Origin: Clostridium fallax
Lineage (GTDB): Bacteria > Bacillota > Clostridia > Clostridiales > Clostridiaceae
Direction of reading: 5' to 3'
DNA length: 64,000 nucleotides
Assembly (NCBI RefSeq): GCF_900129365.1
Contig: NZ_FQVM01000004.1
Span: 1-64,000, forward strand
Of this stretch, positions 41,472 through 50,242 are shown piece after piece. The position numbers were made by a program, and so were the translations under genes. The notes beneath the pieces are model-generated. The model was not told the DNA's origin. It did not search any database and saw only the letters and a list, made by a program, of their open reading frames with translations. How positions within the stretch are numbered: position 1 is the first letter of the stretch; each line of letters starts with the position of its first letter.

Positions 41472-43247
41472 TTGAAGACCGGAAAGATCATTAAAGTATC
41501 TGGACCTTTAGTTGTTGCTGAAGGAATGGATGAAGCTAATATATATGACGTTGTTAAGGTTGGAGAGAAGGGACTTATCGGAGAAATCATTGAGATGAGA
41601 GGCGATAAGGCTTCAATCCAGGTTTATGAAGAAACATCAGGAATAGGACCAGGAGACCCAGTTATAACTACTGGAGAGCCACTTAGTGTTGAATTAGGAC
41701 CAGGACTTATAGAGTCAATGTTCGATGGAATTCAAAGACCACTTGATGCATTTATGAAGGCTGCAAAAAGTAACTTTTTAACAAAAGGAGTTTCAGTACC
41801 TTCATTAAATAGAGAAAAGAAGTGGGACTTTAATCCAACAGTTAAAGCTGGAGATAAAGTTAAAACTGGAGATATAATAGGAACAGTTCAAGAGACTGCA
41901 GTTGTACTTCATAAGATTTTAGTACCTTTTGGAGTAGAAGGAACAGTTAAAGATATTAAATCAGGATCATTTACTATAGATACACCAATATGTGTTGTAG
42001 AAACATCAAAAGGTGAAAAAGAATTAACTATGATGCAAAAATGGCCTGTAAGAAAAGGTAGACCATACCAAAGAAAATTAAATCCCATAGAACCTATGAC
42101 TACAGGACAAAGAGTTATAGATACATTTTTCCCTGTTGCAAAAGGTGGAGCTGCTGCAGTTCCAGGACCATTCGGTGCTGGTAAAACAGTTGTTCAACAC
42201 CAGATAGCTAAATGGGGAGATGCTGAAATAGTTGTTTATGTTGGATGTGGAGAACGTGGTAATGAAATGACAGACGTTCTTAATGAGTTTCCAGAACTTA
42301 AAGACCCAAAAACTGGTGAGAGCTTAATGAAAAGAACAGTTCTTATAGCTAATACATCTAATATGCCAGTTGCAGCTAGAGAAGCTTCTATATATACAGG
42401 TATAACAATAGCTGAATATTTTAGAGATATGGGCTATTCAGTATCAATAATGGCTGACTCAACATCTCGTTGGGCAGAGGCTTTAAGAGAAATGTCAGGA
42501 AGACTTGAAGAGATGCCCGGTGATGAAGGTTACCCAGCATACTTAGGATCAAGACTTGCTGATTACTATGAAAGAGCTGGTAAAGTTGTATGTCTAGGTA
42601 ATGAAGGAAGACAAGGAGCAGTTACAGCAATCGGTGCAGTTTCACCTCCAGGAGGAGACCTTTCAGAACCAGTTACTCAAGCTACTTTAAGAATAGTTAA
42701 AGTTTTCTGGGGACTAGATGCACAATTAGCATATAGAAGACATTTTCCATCAATCCATTGGTTAAATTCATATTCATTATATCTTGAAAAAATGGGAGAT
42801 TGGATGGATGATAATGTAGCTTCAGATTGGTCAGATTTAAGAACAGAAGCTATGGCATTATTACAAGAAGAAGCAAACCTTGAAGAAATCGTAAGATTAG
42901 TTGGTATAGATGCTTTATCAGAAAGAGATAGATTAAAACTTGAAGTTTCTAAGTCTATAAGAGAAGACTATCTACAACAAAATGCTTTCCATGATGTTGA
43001 TACTTATTCTTCACTTGATAAGCAATATAAAATGTTAAAGTTGGTTCTTCAATTTGGTAAAGAAGCTAATAGAGCTTTAGATAATGGCGTATATTTAGAG
43101 AAGATATTAGAACTTCCTGTAAGAGATAAGATTGCAAGAAGTAAATATATATCAGAAACTGAAATGAATAAAATAGATGAAATATTTGAAGACCTAACAA
43201 ATGAAATAAACAACTTAATCAGCGAAGGAGGGGTTCTAGATGCTTAA
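41472..43247 (+). CDS. ntpA: V/A-type ATPase catalytic subunit A
   Basis: 591 residues; TTG start after AGGTAGG. Nucleotide-binding P-loop GPFGAGKTV (about 231-239), catalytic Glu region VYVGCGERGNEM, ADSTSRWAEALREMSGR, and the 90-residue 'non-homologous' insertion typical of V/A ATPases (SVPSLNREKKWDFNPTVKAG onwards). Hydrolyses or makes ATP in the A3B3 head. Overlaps ntpB by eight bases. Confidence 0.97.
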   Translation: MKTGKIIKVSGPLVVAEGMDEANIYDVVKVGEKGLIGEIIEMRGDKASIQVYEETSGIGPGDPVITTGEPLSVELGPGLIESMFDGIQRPLDAFMKAAKSNFLTKGVSVPSLNREKKWDFNPTVKAGDKVKTGDIIGTVQETAVVLHKILVPFGVEGTVKDIKSGSFTIDTPICVVETSKGEKELTMMQKWPVRKGRPYQRKLNPIEPMTTGQRVIDTFFPVAKGGAAAVPGPFGAGKTVVQHQIAKWGDAEIVVYVGCGERGNEMTDVLNEFPELKDPKTGESLMKRTVLIANTSNMPVAAREASIYTGITIAEYFRDMGYSVSIMADSTSRWAEALREMSGRLEEMPGDEGYPAYLGSRLADYYERAGKVVCLGNEGRQGAVTAIGAVSPPGGDLSEPVTQATLRIVKVFWGLDAQLAYRRHFPSIHWLNSYSLYLEKMGDWMDDNVASDWSDLRTEAMALLQEEANLEEIVRLVGIDALSERDRLKLEVSKSIREDYLQQNAFHDVDTYSSLDKQYKMLKLVLQFGKEANRALDNGVYLEKILELPVRDKIARSKYISETEMNKIDEIFEDLTNEINNLISEGGVLDA

Positions 43248-44622
43248 AGAATATAGAACAGTTACAGAAGTAGTAGGACCTTTGATGGTTGTTGAAGGTG
43301 TTGAAGGTGTTAAATACGATGAACTAGTTGAAATAGAAATGCATTCTGGTGAAAAAAGAAGAGGTAAAGTTCTAGAAGTTAATGGTAGTAAAGCTATGGT
43401 CCAACTTTTTGAAGGATCATCAGGAATTAACTTAAAAGGAACTAAAGCTAAATTCTTAGGAAGACCACTTGAAATTGGCGTATCAGAAGATATGTTAGGA
43501 AGAGTATTTGACGGTATGGGTAGACCGAAAGATAATGGTCCAAAGATAATACCAGAAAAAAGATTAGATATAAATGGTGAGGCAATAAATCCAGTTGCAA
43601 GAGACTATCCATCAGAATTTATACAAACAGGTATATCAGCAATTGATGGACTTAACACTCTAGTTAGAGGACAAAAACTTCCAGTGTTCTCAGGATCAGG
43701 ACTTCCACATGCTCAACTTGCTGCTCAAATAGCAAGACAGGCAAAAGTTTTAAATTCTGATTCAAAATTTGCTGTTGTATTTGCTGCTATAGGTATAACT
43801 TTCGAAGAAGCTGAATTTTTCGTTGAAGAATTTACTAGAACAGGAGCAATAGATAGATCAGTTCTATTTATGAACTTAGCATCTGACCCTGCTGTAGAGA
43901 GAATAGCAACTCCTAGAATGGCTCTTACAACTGCAGAATATCTTGCATATGAAAAGGGAATGCACGTACTTGTTATTATGACAGATATAACAAACTACGC
44001 AGAAGCATTAAGAGAAGTTTCAGCTGCAAGAAAAGAAGTTCCAGGTAGAAGAGGATATCCAGGATACCTATATACTGACCTTTCAACATTGTATGAAAGA
44101 GCTGGAAGAATTAGGGGAAAAGAAGGTTCAATAACACAAATTCCTATATTAACTATGCCAGAAGATGATAAAACTCACCCAATTCCAGACTTAACTGGAT
44201 ATATAACTGAGGGACAGATAATTCTTTCAAGAGAATTATATAAGAGAGGAATAATGCCTCCAATAGATGTTTTACCATCATTATCAAGACTTAAAGATAA
44301 GGGTATAGGTAAAGGAAAAACTAGAGAAGACCATGCAGATACTATGAACCAATTGTTCTCAGCATATGCACAAGGTAAGCAGGCAAAAGAACTTGTTGCA
44401 ATCCTAGGAGAATCAGCGTTATCAGAAACTGATAAGAAATATGCTAAGTTTGCAGAGGCTTTTGAAAATGAATATGTAGCTCAAGGATTTACATCCAATA
44501 GATCTATAGAAGAAACTTTAAATCTTGGATGGAAACTTCTAAGAATTCTTCCAAGAACAGAGCTTAAGAGAATTAGAGATGAATTCCTTGAAAAGTATAT
44601 GCCTGCTGGAGAGGAAGAATAG
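43240..44622 (+). CDS. ntpB: V/A-type ATPase regulatory subunit B
   Basis: 460 residues. Shares the fold of subunit A but its P-loop place reads SGSGLPHAQLAAQIA, not GxxxxGKT, as usual for the non-catalytic B subunit. Other hallmarks: TGISAIDGLNTLVRGQKLPV, MTDITNYAEALREVSAARKE and RRGYPGYLYTDLSTLYERAG. AAGGAGG site, ATG. Overlaps the end of ntpA, implying coupled translation of A and B. Confidence 0.97.
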   Translation: MLKEYRTVTEVVGPLMVVEGVEGVKYDELVEIEMHSGEKRRGKVLEVNGSKAMVQLFEGSSGINLKGTKAKFLGRPLEIGVSEDMLGRVFDGMGRPKDNGPKIIPEKRLDINGEAINPVARDYPSEFIQTGISAIDGLNTLVRGQKLPVFSGSGLPHAQLAAQIARQAKVLNSDSKFAVVFAAIGITFEEAEFFVEEFTRTGAIDRSVLFMNLASDPAVERIATPRMALTTAEYLAYEKGMHVLVIMTDITNYAEALREVSAARKEVPGRRGYPGYLYTDLSTLYERAGRIRGKEGSITQIPILTMPEDDKTHPIPDLTGYITEGQIILSRELYKRGIMPPIDVLPSLSRLKDKGIGKGKTREDHADTMNQLFSAYAQGKQAKELVAILGESALSETDKKYAKFAEAFENEYVAQGFTSNRSIEETLNLGWKLLRILPRTELKRIRDEFLEKYMPAGEEE

Positions 44623-44625
44623 TAT

Positions 44626-45267
44626 ATGGCAAGATTAAATGTAAATCCAACCAGAATGGAATTATCTAGGCTTAAAAAAAGATTATCTACAGCTACAAGA
44701 GGTCATAAACTTTTAAAAGATAAGCAAGATGAGCTTATGAGACAGTTTATAAATCTTGTAAAGTATAATAATAAGCTTAGAGAAGATGTTGAAGGAGAAC
44801 TTCAATTATCATTAAAAGACTTTGTTATGGCAAGAGCTGTAATGAGTTCTGAATTCCTTGAAGAAGCTATTTCTTATCCAAAGGAAAGCATCTCTGTTGA
44901 GGTTGGAAACAAAAACATAATGAGTGTTAATGTGCCTATGATGAACTTTAAGCGTCAGCTTGAAGAAGATGAAGGCAGCATATACCCTTATGGATTTGCC
45001 AATACTTCAGCAGAATTAGATGATGCCTTAGCAAAGCTTTATGCAATACTTCCAAAACTTCTAGAGCTTGCAGAAGTAGAAAAATCATGCCAACTTATGG
45101 CAGATGAGATTGAGAAAACAAGAAGAAGAGTTAATGCACTTGAGTATATGACAATTCCTCAACTTCAAGAAACTATAAAATATATAAGAATGAAGCTTGA
45201 CGAAAATGAAAGAGGAGCATTAACAAGACTTATGAAAGTTAAGTCAATGATTGAACAAAGAGGATAG
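44626..45267 (+). CDS. ntpD: V/A-type ATPase central-stalk subunit D
   Basis: 213 residues, two long helices that form the rotating axle: LNVNPTRMELSRLKKRLSTA at the start and RRRVNALEYMTIPQLQETIK, then YIRMKLDENERGALTRLMKV near the end, both family hallmarks. Three bases after ntpB; last gene of the operon, with the terminator at 45313-45350. Confidence 0.95.
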   Translation: MARLNVNPTRMELSRLKKRLSTATRGHKLLKDKQDELMRQFINLVKYNNKLREDVEGELQLSLKDFVMARAVMSSEFLEEAISYPKESISVEVGNKNIMSVNVPMMNFKRQLEEDEGSIYPYGFANTSAELDDALAKLYAILPKLLELAEVEKSCQLMADEIEKTRRRVNALEYMTIPQLQETIKYIRMKLDENERGALTRLMKVKSMIEQRG

Positions 45268-45312
45268 GAGTTACTTCCTATTAAATTATAAATAAAGATT
45301 GATTAAAGTAAG

Positions 45313-45350
45313 CCCTAATATTCATAACTTTTGAATGTTAGGGTTTTTTT
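45313..45350 (+). terminator. Terminator of the V/A-ATPase operon
   Basis: CCCTAATATTCA (45313-45324) / TGAATGTTAGGG (45332-45343), one G-T pair, then seven T. Confidence 0.9.
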
Positions 45351-45533
45351 ATAAAAAGTATGAAAATATTAACCTATTTTATTTAAATTTTAATGTTATA
45401 TTTTTTTACTGGTATAAATTATGATATAATTAAATCAAAATAAACTGTTAATGTTTTCAATAAGCTGTGAATACTTTTATAAATTATGGGGCGAATTTAG
45501 AATAATATAATAAAAATTTGGGGGTATATTAAA

Positions 45534-46106
45534 TTGAAAGATATTGTTAAGTTAACCACTTTAGAGCAAATAAAAACCTATTCCGATCCTTACAGACTAA
45601 AGATAATAACTTTAATTAGAAATAATAAAGAACCTTTAACTGTAAAAGAAATTGCAGATAAACTAGAAGAAGTTCCAGCAAAGGTACATTATCACATAAA
45701 AAAACTAGAGAAAGCTGGTATTATAGAGCTAGTTAGAACAAAAGAAATAAAGGGAATAATAGCAAAGTATTACTATTTAACAGCTAATAGTTATGAACTA
45801 GTTGGTGAAAATATAAATGAACATAGCAAAAAAATATATAAGTCACAGGTTTTAACAGTTATTAATGAGTTTTATGAAAAATCTAAAAATATGGTAATGG
45901 ATTCTGTTTCCGAAAGAATAAATAAAGGTAATGATATTAATTTTACATCTTTAGTTGATAGAAAAATTTATTTAACAACAGAGGAGTTTGAAGAATTAAA
46001 TGGACAAATCAAAGAAATTCTTTATAAATATGAGAAAAAGAGAGAAGGAACGGATTCATGGCATGTTTTTAACGTTGTATGTAAAGACGGAGAAGATAAA
46101 AAATAA
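45534..46106 (+). CDS. ArsR-type winged-helix regulator
   Basis: 190 residues, TTG start about eight bases after GGGGGT. Residues about 8-75 are a winged helix of the HTH_20/ArsR kind: TLEQIKTYSDPYRLKIITLI, then PLTVKEIADKLEEVPAKVHY and HIKKLEKAGIIELVRTKEIK, with a wing ending in AKYYYLTA. The long C-terminal part (about 85-190) is helical with a dimer or ligand role. No metal-binding Cys pair, so not a metal sensor of the classic kind. Single gene; its target is unknown. Confidence 0.8.
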   Translation: MKDIVKLTTLEQIKTYSDPYRLKIITLIRNNKEPLTVKEIADKLEEVPAKVHYHIKKLEKAGIIELVRTKEIKGIIAKYYYLTANSYELVGENINEHSKKIYKSQVLTVINEFYEKSKNMVMDSVSERINKGNDINFTSLVDRKIYLTTEEFEELNGQIKEILYKYEKKREGTDSWHVFNVVCKDGEDKK

Positions 46107-46617
46107 AGGAATTCTTTAATAAAAAAGCTAATGTTAAAAAGTTAAAGGTAATAATAGACAGAAAATATATATCTTAAAAGATAAAAATGATGATTTTAAT
46201 TGGATATGAAAATATTTTAATTATAGTTTGTATAAAGATTATGTGAAAAGTTAAGCTTTAGATATAATCTTATTAAATAACAAAATCATTGAAACAATAG
46301 CAGTTTATAATAAGATTAGATTAATTATATAAAAATAAATTTAAGGAAAAAGATTTTTATTTATATACATAAATTAATTATAAATAAATGTTATAAAACC
46401 GGTTATTACAATACTATATTTAATGTTAACAGAAAATTTGCACAAAAATAAATCCTTATTTAAAGAATAAAAAGAAATAAATTTTTATAAAAATAATGGT
46501 TATAATATTATTAAAATTATAAATTTAATTTTATAAAAAGTTTTATTTAAAAAGAATATCATAATATTATAATTCTCCTCATATAGTTAAATGTTGAAAT
46601 TTAATAAGAGGTGAAAA
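46107..46617. other. Long AT-rich intergenic region
   Basis: 511 bases. Both strands were scanned: only short frames and A/T runs, no strong inverted repeat or RNA. Only an isolated AACCGGTT palindrome at about 46398 stands out. The last 40 bases hold the leader and AGAGGTG site of the next gene. Confidence 0.4.
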
Positions 46618-46833
46618 ATGATTACAATAACTATTAATATTAATATTGAAAATCATAAGGATATATTGGAGAAAAACAAAGGTAAAGCAGTAGCATCATT
46701 ATTTGGAACAAGTGATATAGTTAAAGCTCAAGTAGAAGGGGAAGTTAAAAAAGTTATAGTAAGTTCTCTTAAGAATGCAATTTCAGATGGACTAAAAGAA
46801 AATGAAATTATAGGAAATATAAATATAATTTAA
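46618..46833 (+). CDS. Small protein of 71 residues, unknown
   Basis: AAGAGGTGAAAA site and ATG. Begins with a strand-like ITITININIENHKDI, then a basic helix with KGKAVASLFGTSDIVKAQVE, then VKKVIVSSLKNAISDGLKEN and a terminal strand IIGNINII. The strand-helix-helix-strand pattern suggests a small alpha/beta fold. Family not recognised. Flanked by 511 bases upstream and by a nested long hairpin downstream. Confidence 0.6.
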   Translation: MITITININIENHKDILEKNKGKAVASLFGTSDIVKAQVEGEVKKVIVSSLKNAISDGLKENEIIGNINII

Positions 46834-46850
46834 GTTTTAATAAATAACTA

Positions 46851-46934
46851 AAAGATACTTTTTCTTTTTTAAGTATTAATATATAATTTTAATATAAAGA
46901 TTTTATATTAATACTTCTTAGGGAAAGTATCTTT
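46851..46934 (+). terminator. Nested double hairpin after the small gene
   Basis: Outer arms AAAGATACTTT (46851-46861) / AAAGTATCTTT (46924-46934) enclose inner arms AAGTATTAATATA (46871-46883) / TATATTAATACTT (46904-46916). Followed by AATTTTAAT. It may terminate transcription or be a separate folded element. Confidence 0.6.
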
Positions 46935-47103
46935 AATTTTAATAATAAAATTAATACATATAAAAATAAATAATATAAAGTTTTATTGATTTTTTAGAAA
47001 ATGTTATCAAAAATATGATATAGTATAAGTGTATTTTTAAATTAATTTATATTTGTAAATTAGGTTATAACAATTAAGATGAAGATTTAGAAGGAGAATA
47101 AGT

Positions 47104-48057
47104 ATGTTAGGATACTTAATTGCATTAATAGCATCATTTATAATAGTATATTTAACTATGCCTTTTTTTATGAAATTAGCAAAAAGATATAGTTTTACAG
47201 ATAAGCCTACAGAAAGAAAGAAGCATAAAGGAGCTATTCCATTAGTAGGTGGACTTGGTATGTTTGTAGGATTTAGTATTTGCTATCTATTTTTTGTACA
47301 TGATAATTTAGAGGAAAAAATAAGTATTGTAGTTGCTGCTTTTTTAGTCCTTTCTATTGGACTTGTAGATGACTACTATAAATCAAGAGGAAAAGAATTT
47401 AAAATATTACCTAGGGTAGTAATACAATTAATAGCTGCTAATATTATATATTTTAGTGGTATTGTATTTAAAGGTGTTACAAATCCATTTGATGGTCATT
47501 ATATTCTTTTACCTATATTATTACAATATATATTAACTATTACTTGGATCTTTGGGGTTACTACAGTTGTTAATTGGTCTGACGGTATGGATGGATTAGC
47601 AGGAGGAATTACTTCAATATCAGCTACTACGTTATTTGTTGTAGCTTTAGCTATGCATCAATATGATTCTGCTATTATGTGTATTATATTAGTTGGATGT
47701 ATATTGGCATTTTTAAGATATAATAGACCTCCAGCAAAAATATTCATGGGGGATTCTGGCGCTAACTTTTTAGGGTTTCTTTTAGCTATTATAGCTTTAG
47801 ATGGAGCCTTTAAGCAAGCTACTATAATGTCTATACTTATTCCTTTTTTAGCATTAGGAGTTCCTATATTTGATAATTTATTTGTAGTTTTTAAAAGATT
47901 TACTGAAGGAAAGCCTGTATATCAAGCAGATAGAAGTCAAATACATTATAGACTTCAAAGAAAAGGACTTAGTACAAAGCAGGTATTATTATGTGTTTGT
48001 CTTATTAGTGGAGTGTTATCTCTAATATCAATTTTAATAGTAGTTCTAAAATTATAA
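47104..48057 (+). CDS. tagO: Undecaprenyl-phosphate N-acetylglucosaminyl 1-phosphate transferase (TagO/WecA family)
   Basis: 317 residues, about 10-11 membrane helices, ATG after AGAAGGAG. Catalytic motifs of the MraY/WecA superfamily: LVDDYYKSRG (Asp pair), VVNWSDGMDGLAGG, FMGDSGANFLGF and the HIHYRL-type loop SQIHYRLQRKG. It starts wall-polymer (teichoic acid or other glycan) synthesis by moving GlcNAc-1-P onto undecaprenyl phosphate. Alone in its transcript with the terminator at 48093-48134. MraY is excluded by the HIHYRL motif and length. Confidence 0.88.
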   Translation: MLGYLIALIASFIIVYLTMPFFMKLAKRYSFTDKPTERKKHKGAIPLVGGLGMFVGFSICYLFFVHDNLEEKISIVVAAFLVLSIGLVDDYYKSRGKEFKILPRVVIQLIAANIIYFSGIVFKGVTNPFDGHYILLPILLQYILTITWIFGVTTVVNWSDGMDGLAGGITSISATTLFVVALAMHQYDSAIMCIILVGCILAFLRYNRPPAKIFMGDSGANFLGFLLAIIALDGAFKQATIMSILIPFLALGVPIFDNLFVVFKRFTEGKPVYQADRSQIHYRLQRKGLSTKQVLLCVCLISGVLSLISILIVVLKL

Positions 48058-48092
48058 ATTAATTTATAAACTTAATTTTAAAATAAGTTTTA

Positions 48093-48134
48093 AAAATAGT
48101 GCATTAATTATAAAATTAATTAATGCACTATTTT
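48093..48134 (+). terminator. Terminator of tagO
   Basis: AAAATAGTGCATTAATTA (48093-48110) / TAATTAATGCACTATTTT (48117-48134), then ATTTTA. Confidence 0.85.
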
Positions 48135-48240
48135 ATTTTAAGAATGACTTTTATATAATTTTTAAGAAAATATTAAGAAATTATGTAAATAAATATTAAG
48201 TTTTCCAAAGTATTATATAGTTATAAGGAGGAGGGAGAGA

Positions 48241-49038
48241 ATGAAAAGTAAATTTAAATCAGTTTTATTTTCTATAATACCAGGAGGAGGACAGTTTTAT
48301 TTAGGCTTAAATGAAAGAGGATCAATATTTCTAATAGCGTTTTTTTCTATGTTTTTTTTATCAAATTTTGCATTAGGAAGTTCCTTTGAATCATTTAATT
48401 ATAGAGATTTAATTTTTAATTTAAATATGTGTATATGGATTTTTTCAGCGGTAGATGCATATATATTTACAGATAATATTAATAAAGGAATTATAAATTT
48501 AGGTGATAATTTAAGAAAAGAAGAAGAAAATAAAAAATTAATATCAATACTATTATGTGTTTTACCAGGAGCAGGTCACTATTACTTAGGGTTTAAAGAA
48601 AAGGCATATATGATATTTAAAGTATTTTTTATAGTTTGCTTATTTGCATCAATTATTCCTATAGGAATTTTTAAGCTTTTAGTTCCAGTAGTAATAGTAT
48701 ATTCTATAATAGATATAATTTCTAATAAAAATGATTTATGCAATGAATCTGATGAAGTTTTTCAAGTTTTAAATAAAAATAATAATTTTTTAAATAAAGT
48801 TTTAGGTATATTACTTATTTTGGTGGGGATTTTACTTTTAGGAAATAATTTAATAGATGAATTTTTAAACTATGAATTAGCAATTCGTATTAAGCAATAT
48901 GTAGTAACAGGAATAGTTTCTCTATTTTTAATATTGATAGGCATTAAAACTTTATTAATAAAAGACAAAGATGAACAAGTGGAAGAAAAGAAAGAATATG
49001 AAATGGATTATGAAGTAGAGCAAGGAAAAGAAGAATAA
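48241..49038 (+). CDS. Membrane protein with two TM2-like domains
   Basis: 265 residues, ATG after GGAGGAGGG. Residues 1-90 and 95-165 are internal repeats, each with the TM2 signature: FSIIPGGGQFYLGLNERGSI and LCVLPGAGHYYLGFKEKAYM, followed by two hydrophobic helices. A third part has two more helices (ILLILVGILLLGNNLIDEF, GIVSLFLILIGIKTLL) and an acidic tail. It is one base from the next membrane-protein gene, so they form a pair. Function not known. Confidence 0.75.
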   Translation: MKSKFKSVLFSIIPGGGQFYLGLNERGSIFLIAFFSMFFLSNFALGSSFESFNYRDLIFNLNMCIWIFSAVDAYIFTDNINKGIINLGDNLRKEEENKKLISILLCVLPGAGHYYLGFKEKAYMIFKVFFIVCLFASIIPIGIFKLLVPVVIVYSIIDIISNKNDLCNESDEVFQVLNKNNNFLNKVLGILLILVGILLLGNNLIDEFLNYELAIRIKQYVVTGIVSLFLILIGIKTLLIKDKDEQVEEKKEYEMDYEVEQGKEE

Positions 49039-49039
49039 C

Positions 49040-49417
49040 ATGAGGTATAAAAGGATAGGCACTATAACACTTATAATATCACTTGTTTTTTTTATAATTG
49101 AAATAATTATAAGTAATATATATAAAATTAATAATATAATTTTTTTAATAAAGTTATGGCCTATAATTTTTATATTATTAGGAATAGAGGTTTTATTAGG
49201 ATCAAAATATTTATCTAAAAGAAATTTAAAAATTAAGTTTAGCTTAAAAAGTTTATTAATATTATTTTTAATAATATTAAGTTTAGCTTTTTTAAGCAAA
49301 TTAAATTATATTTCAATGAATAGGATTCAAGGATTAAATGAAAGAATAAATCATAAAATCATTAATGAAAAAAATATTTATAAAAGATTTATAAATAGTA
49401 ATTTTGATAGATTATAA
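49040..49417 (+). CDS. Small membrane protein with LiaI/LiaF-like helices (DUF5668-like)
   Basis: 125 residues. Three hydrophobic stretches: IGTITLIISLVFFIIEIIIS, then LIKLWPIIFILLGIEVLLG, then SLLILFLIILSLAFLSKL. The LWPIIFILLGIEVLLG segment is the common 'WPliLi.lG...l' motif of LiaF-N/DUF5668 envelope-stress-related proteins, but the LiaF C-terminal domain is missing; a short basic tail follows. ATG begins one base after the stop of the upstream gene. Probably works with it in the membrane. Confidence 0.7.
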   Translation: MRYKRIGTITLIISLVFFIIEIIISNIYKINNIIFLIKLWPIIFILLGIEVLLGSKYLSKRNLKIKFSLKSLLILFLIILSLAFLSKLNYISMNRIQGLNERINHKIINEKNIYKRFINSNFDRL

Positions 49418-49424
49418 TAGAGAC

Positions 49425-49463
49425 ACTAAAAGGATTTAAAGATAACCTTTAAATCCTTTTAGT
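49425..49463 (+). terminator. Terminator
   Basis: ACTAAAAGGATTTAAAG (49425-49441) / CTTTAAATCCTTTTAGT (49447-49463), then ATTTTTG. Confidence 0.85.
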
Positions 49464-49530
49464 ATTTTTGTATAATACATAAAGGGGATAATACTTATTT
49501 TAGCATTTTGTTTATTGAAAGGAGAATATT

Positions 49531-50004
49531 ATGGCTATAAGAGAAATAGTTCAATTAGGAGCTAAGTGCTTAAAAAATATTTCTGAACCAATAACAGAAA
49601 TAGATGATAATATAAAAAAATTAATAAAAGATCTTAAGGATACTTTATATTCAGTAGATGGTGTTGGATTAGCAGCTCCTCAAATTGGAGTAAATAAAAG
49701 AGTGGTTTTTATAGATTTAAGAGATGGTTCTGAACCTATAGTTTTAATAAATCCAGTAATAACTTATAAAGAAGGAAAAGAAGAAGGCTATGAAGGCTGT
49801 TTAAGTTATTTAGGATATGAAGGTATTGTAGAGAGACCTAAAAAAGTTAAATTAGAAACTTTAAATGAAAAAGGTGAAAAAGTTTTATACGAAGCGGAAG
49901 GGTTACTTGCTAGATGTTTTTGCCATGAAGTAGATCATCTAGAGGGTATAATGTATGTAGATAAAGCTATAGAAATGTATGAACTTGTTTGTGAGGAAGA
50001 ATAA
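49531..50004 (+). CDS. def: Peptide deformylase
   Basis: 157 residues. Removes the N-formyl group from nascent proteins. All three metal-site motifs are present: GVGLAAPQIG, EGCLSY (Cys ligand) and CHEVDHLEG (two His ligands plus catalytic Glu). ATG after AAAGGAG. It stands alone here, not next to fmt as in many genomes, so a second deformylase could exist elsewhere. Confidence 0.94.
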   Translation: MAIREIVQLGAKCLKNISEPITEIDDNIKKLIKDLKDTLYSVDGVGLAAPQIGVNKRVVFIDLRDGSEPIVLINPVITYKEGKEEGYEGCLSYLGYEGIVERPKKVKLETLNEKGEKVLYEAEGLLARCFCHEVDHLEGIMYVDKAIEMYELVCEEE

Positions 50005-50019
50005 TTTATAAGTTTTTAT

Positions 50020-50057
50020 GAAAGTAGAGTATTTTAAATTTAAAATTCTCTACTTTC
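50020..50057 (+). terminator. Terminator of def
   Basis: GAAAGTAGAG (50020-50029) / CTCTACTTTC (50048-50057) with TTTTAAATTTAAAA pairing in the loop, then TTTTTAT. Confidence 0.8.
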
Positions 50058-50242
50058 TTTTTATATTGAGAAAAATTAAATATTACTTATATATTCTAAC
50101 TAAATAGAATAATATTTTTAAGTAAAGGGGGAAACCGTACGAGAATAAGAAAGTAGCAATATTGAAATAATGTGTAAAATAAAATATTTAATATATATTA
50201 GCTGTAAAAGATATATTACATAAAGAAGGAGGGAAGGTTCAA

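Noticed and set aside
43690..43740. Missing P-loop in the ATPase B subunit as a defect
   Set aside because: The B subunit of V/A-type ATPases naturally lacks a working Walker A motif.
48955..49299. Minus-strand open frame across the two membrane-protein genes
   Set aside because: It is a Leu/Ile-rich shadow of AT-rich membrane-coding DNA with no ribosome site and overlaps two genes with good signals.
50100..50242. Possible riboswitch in the leader containing GGGGGAAACCGTACGAG
   Set aside because: No matching stems or known aptamer pattern could be drawn by hand.
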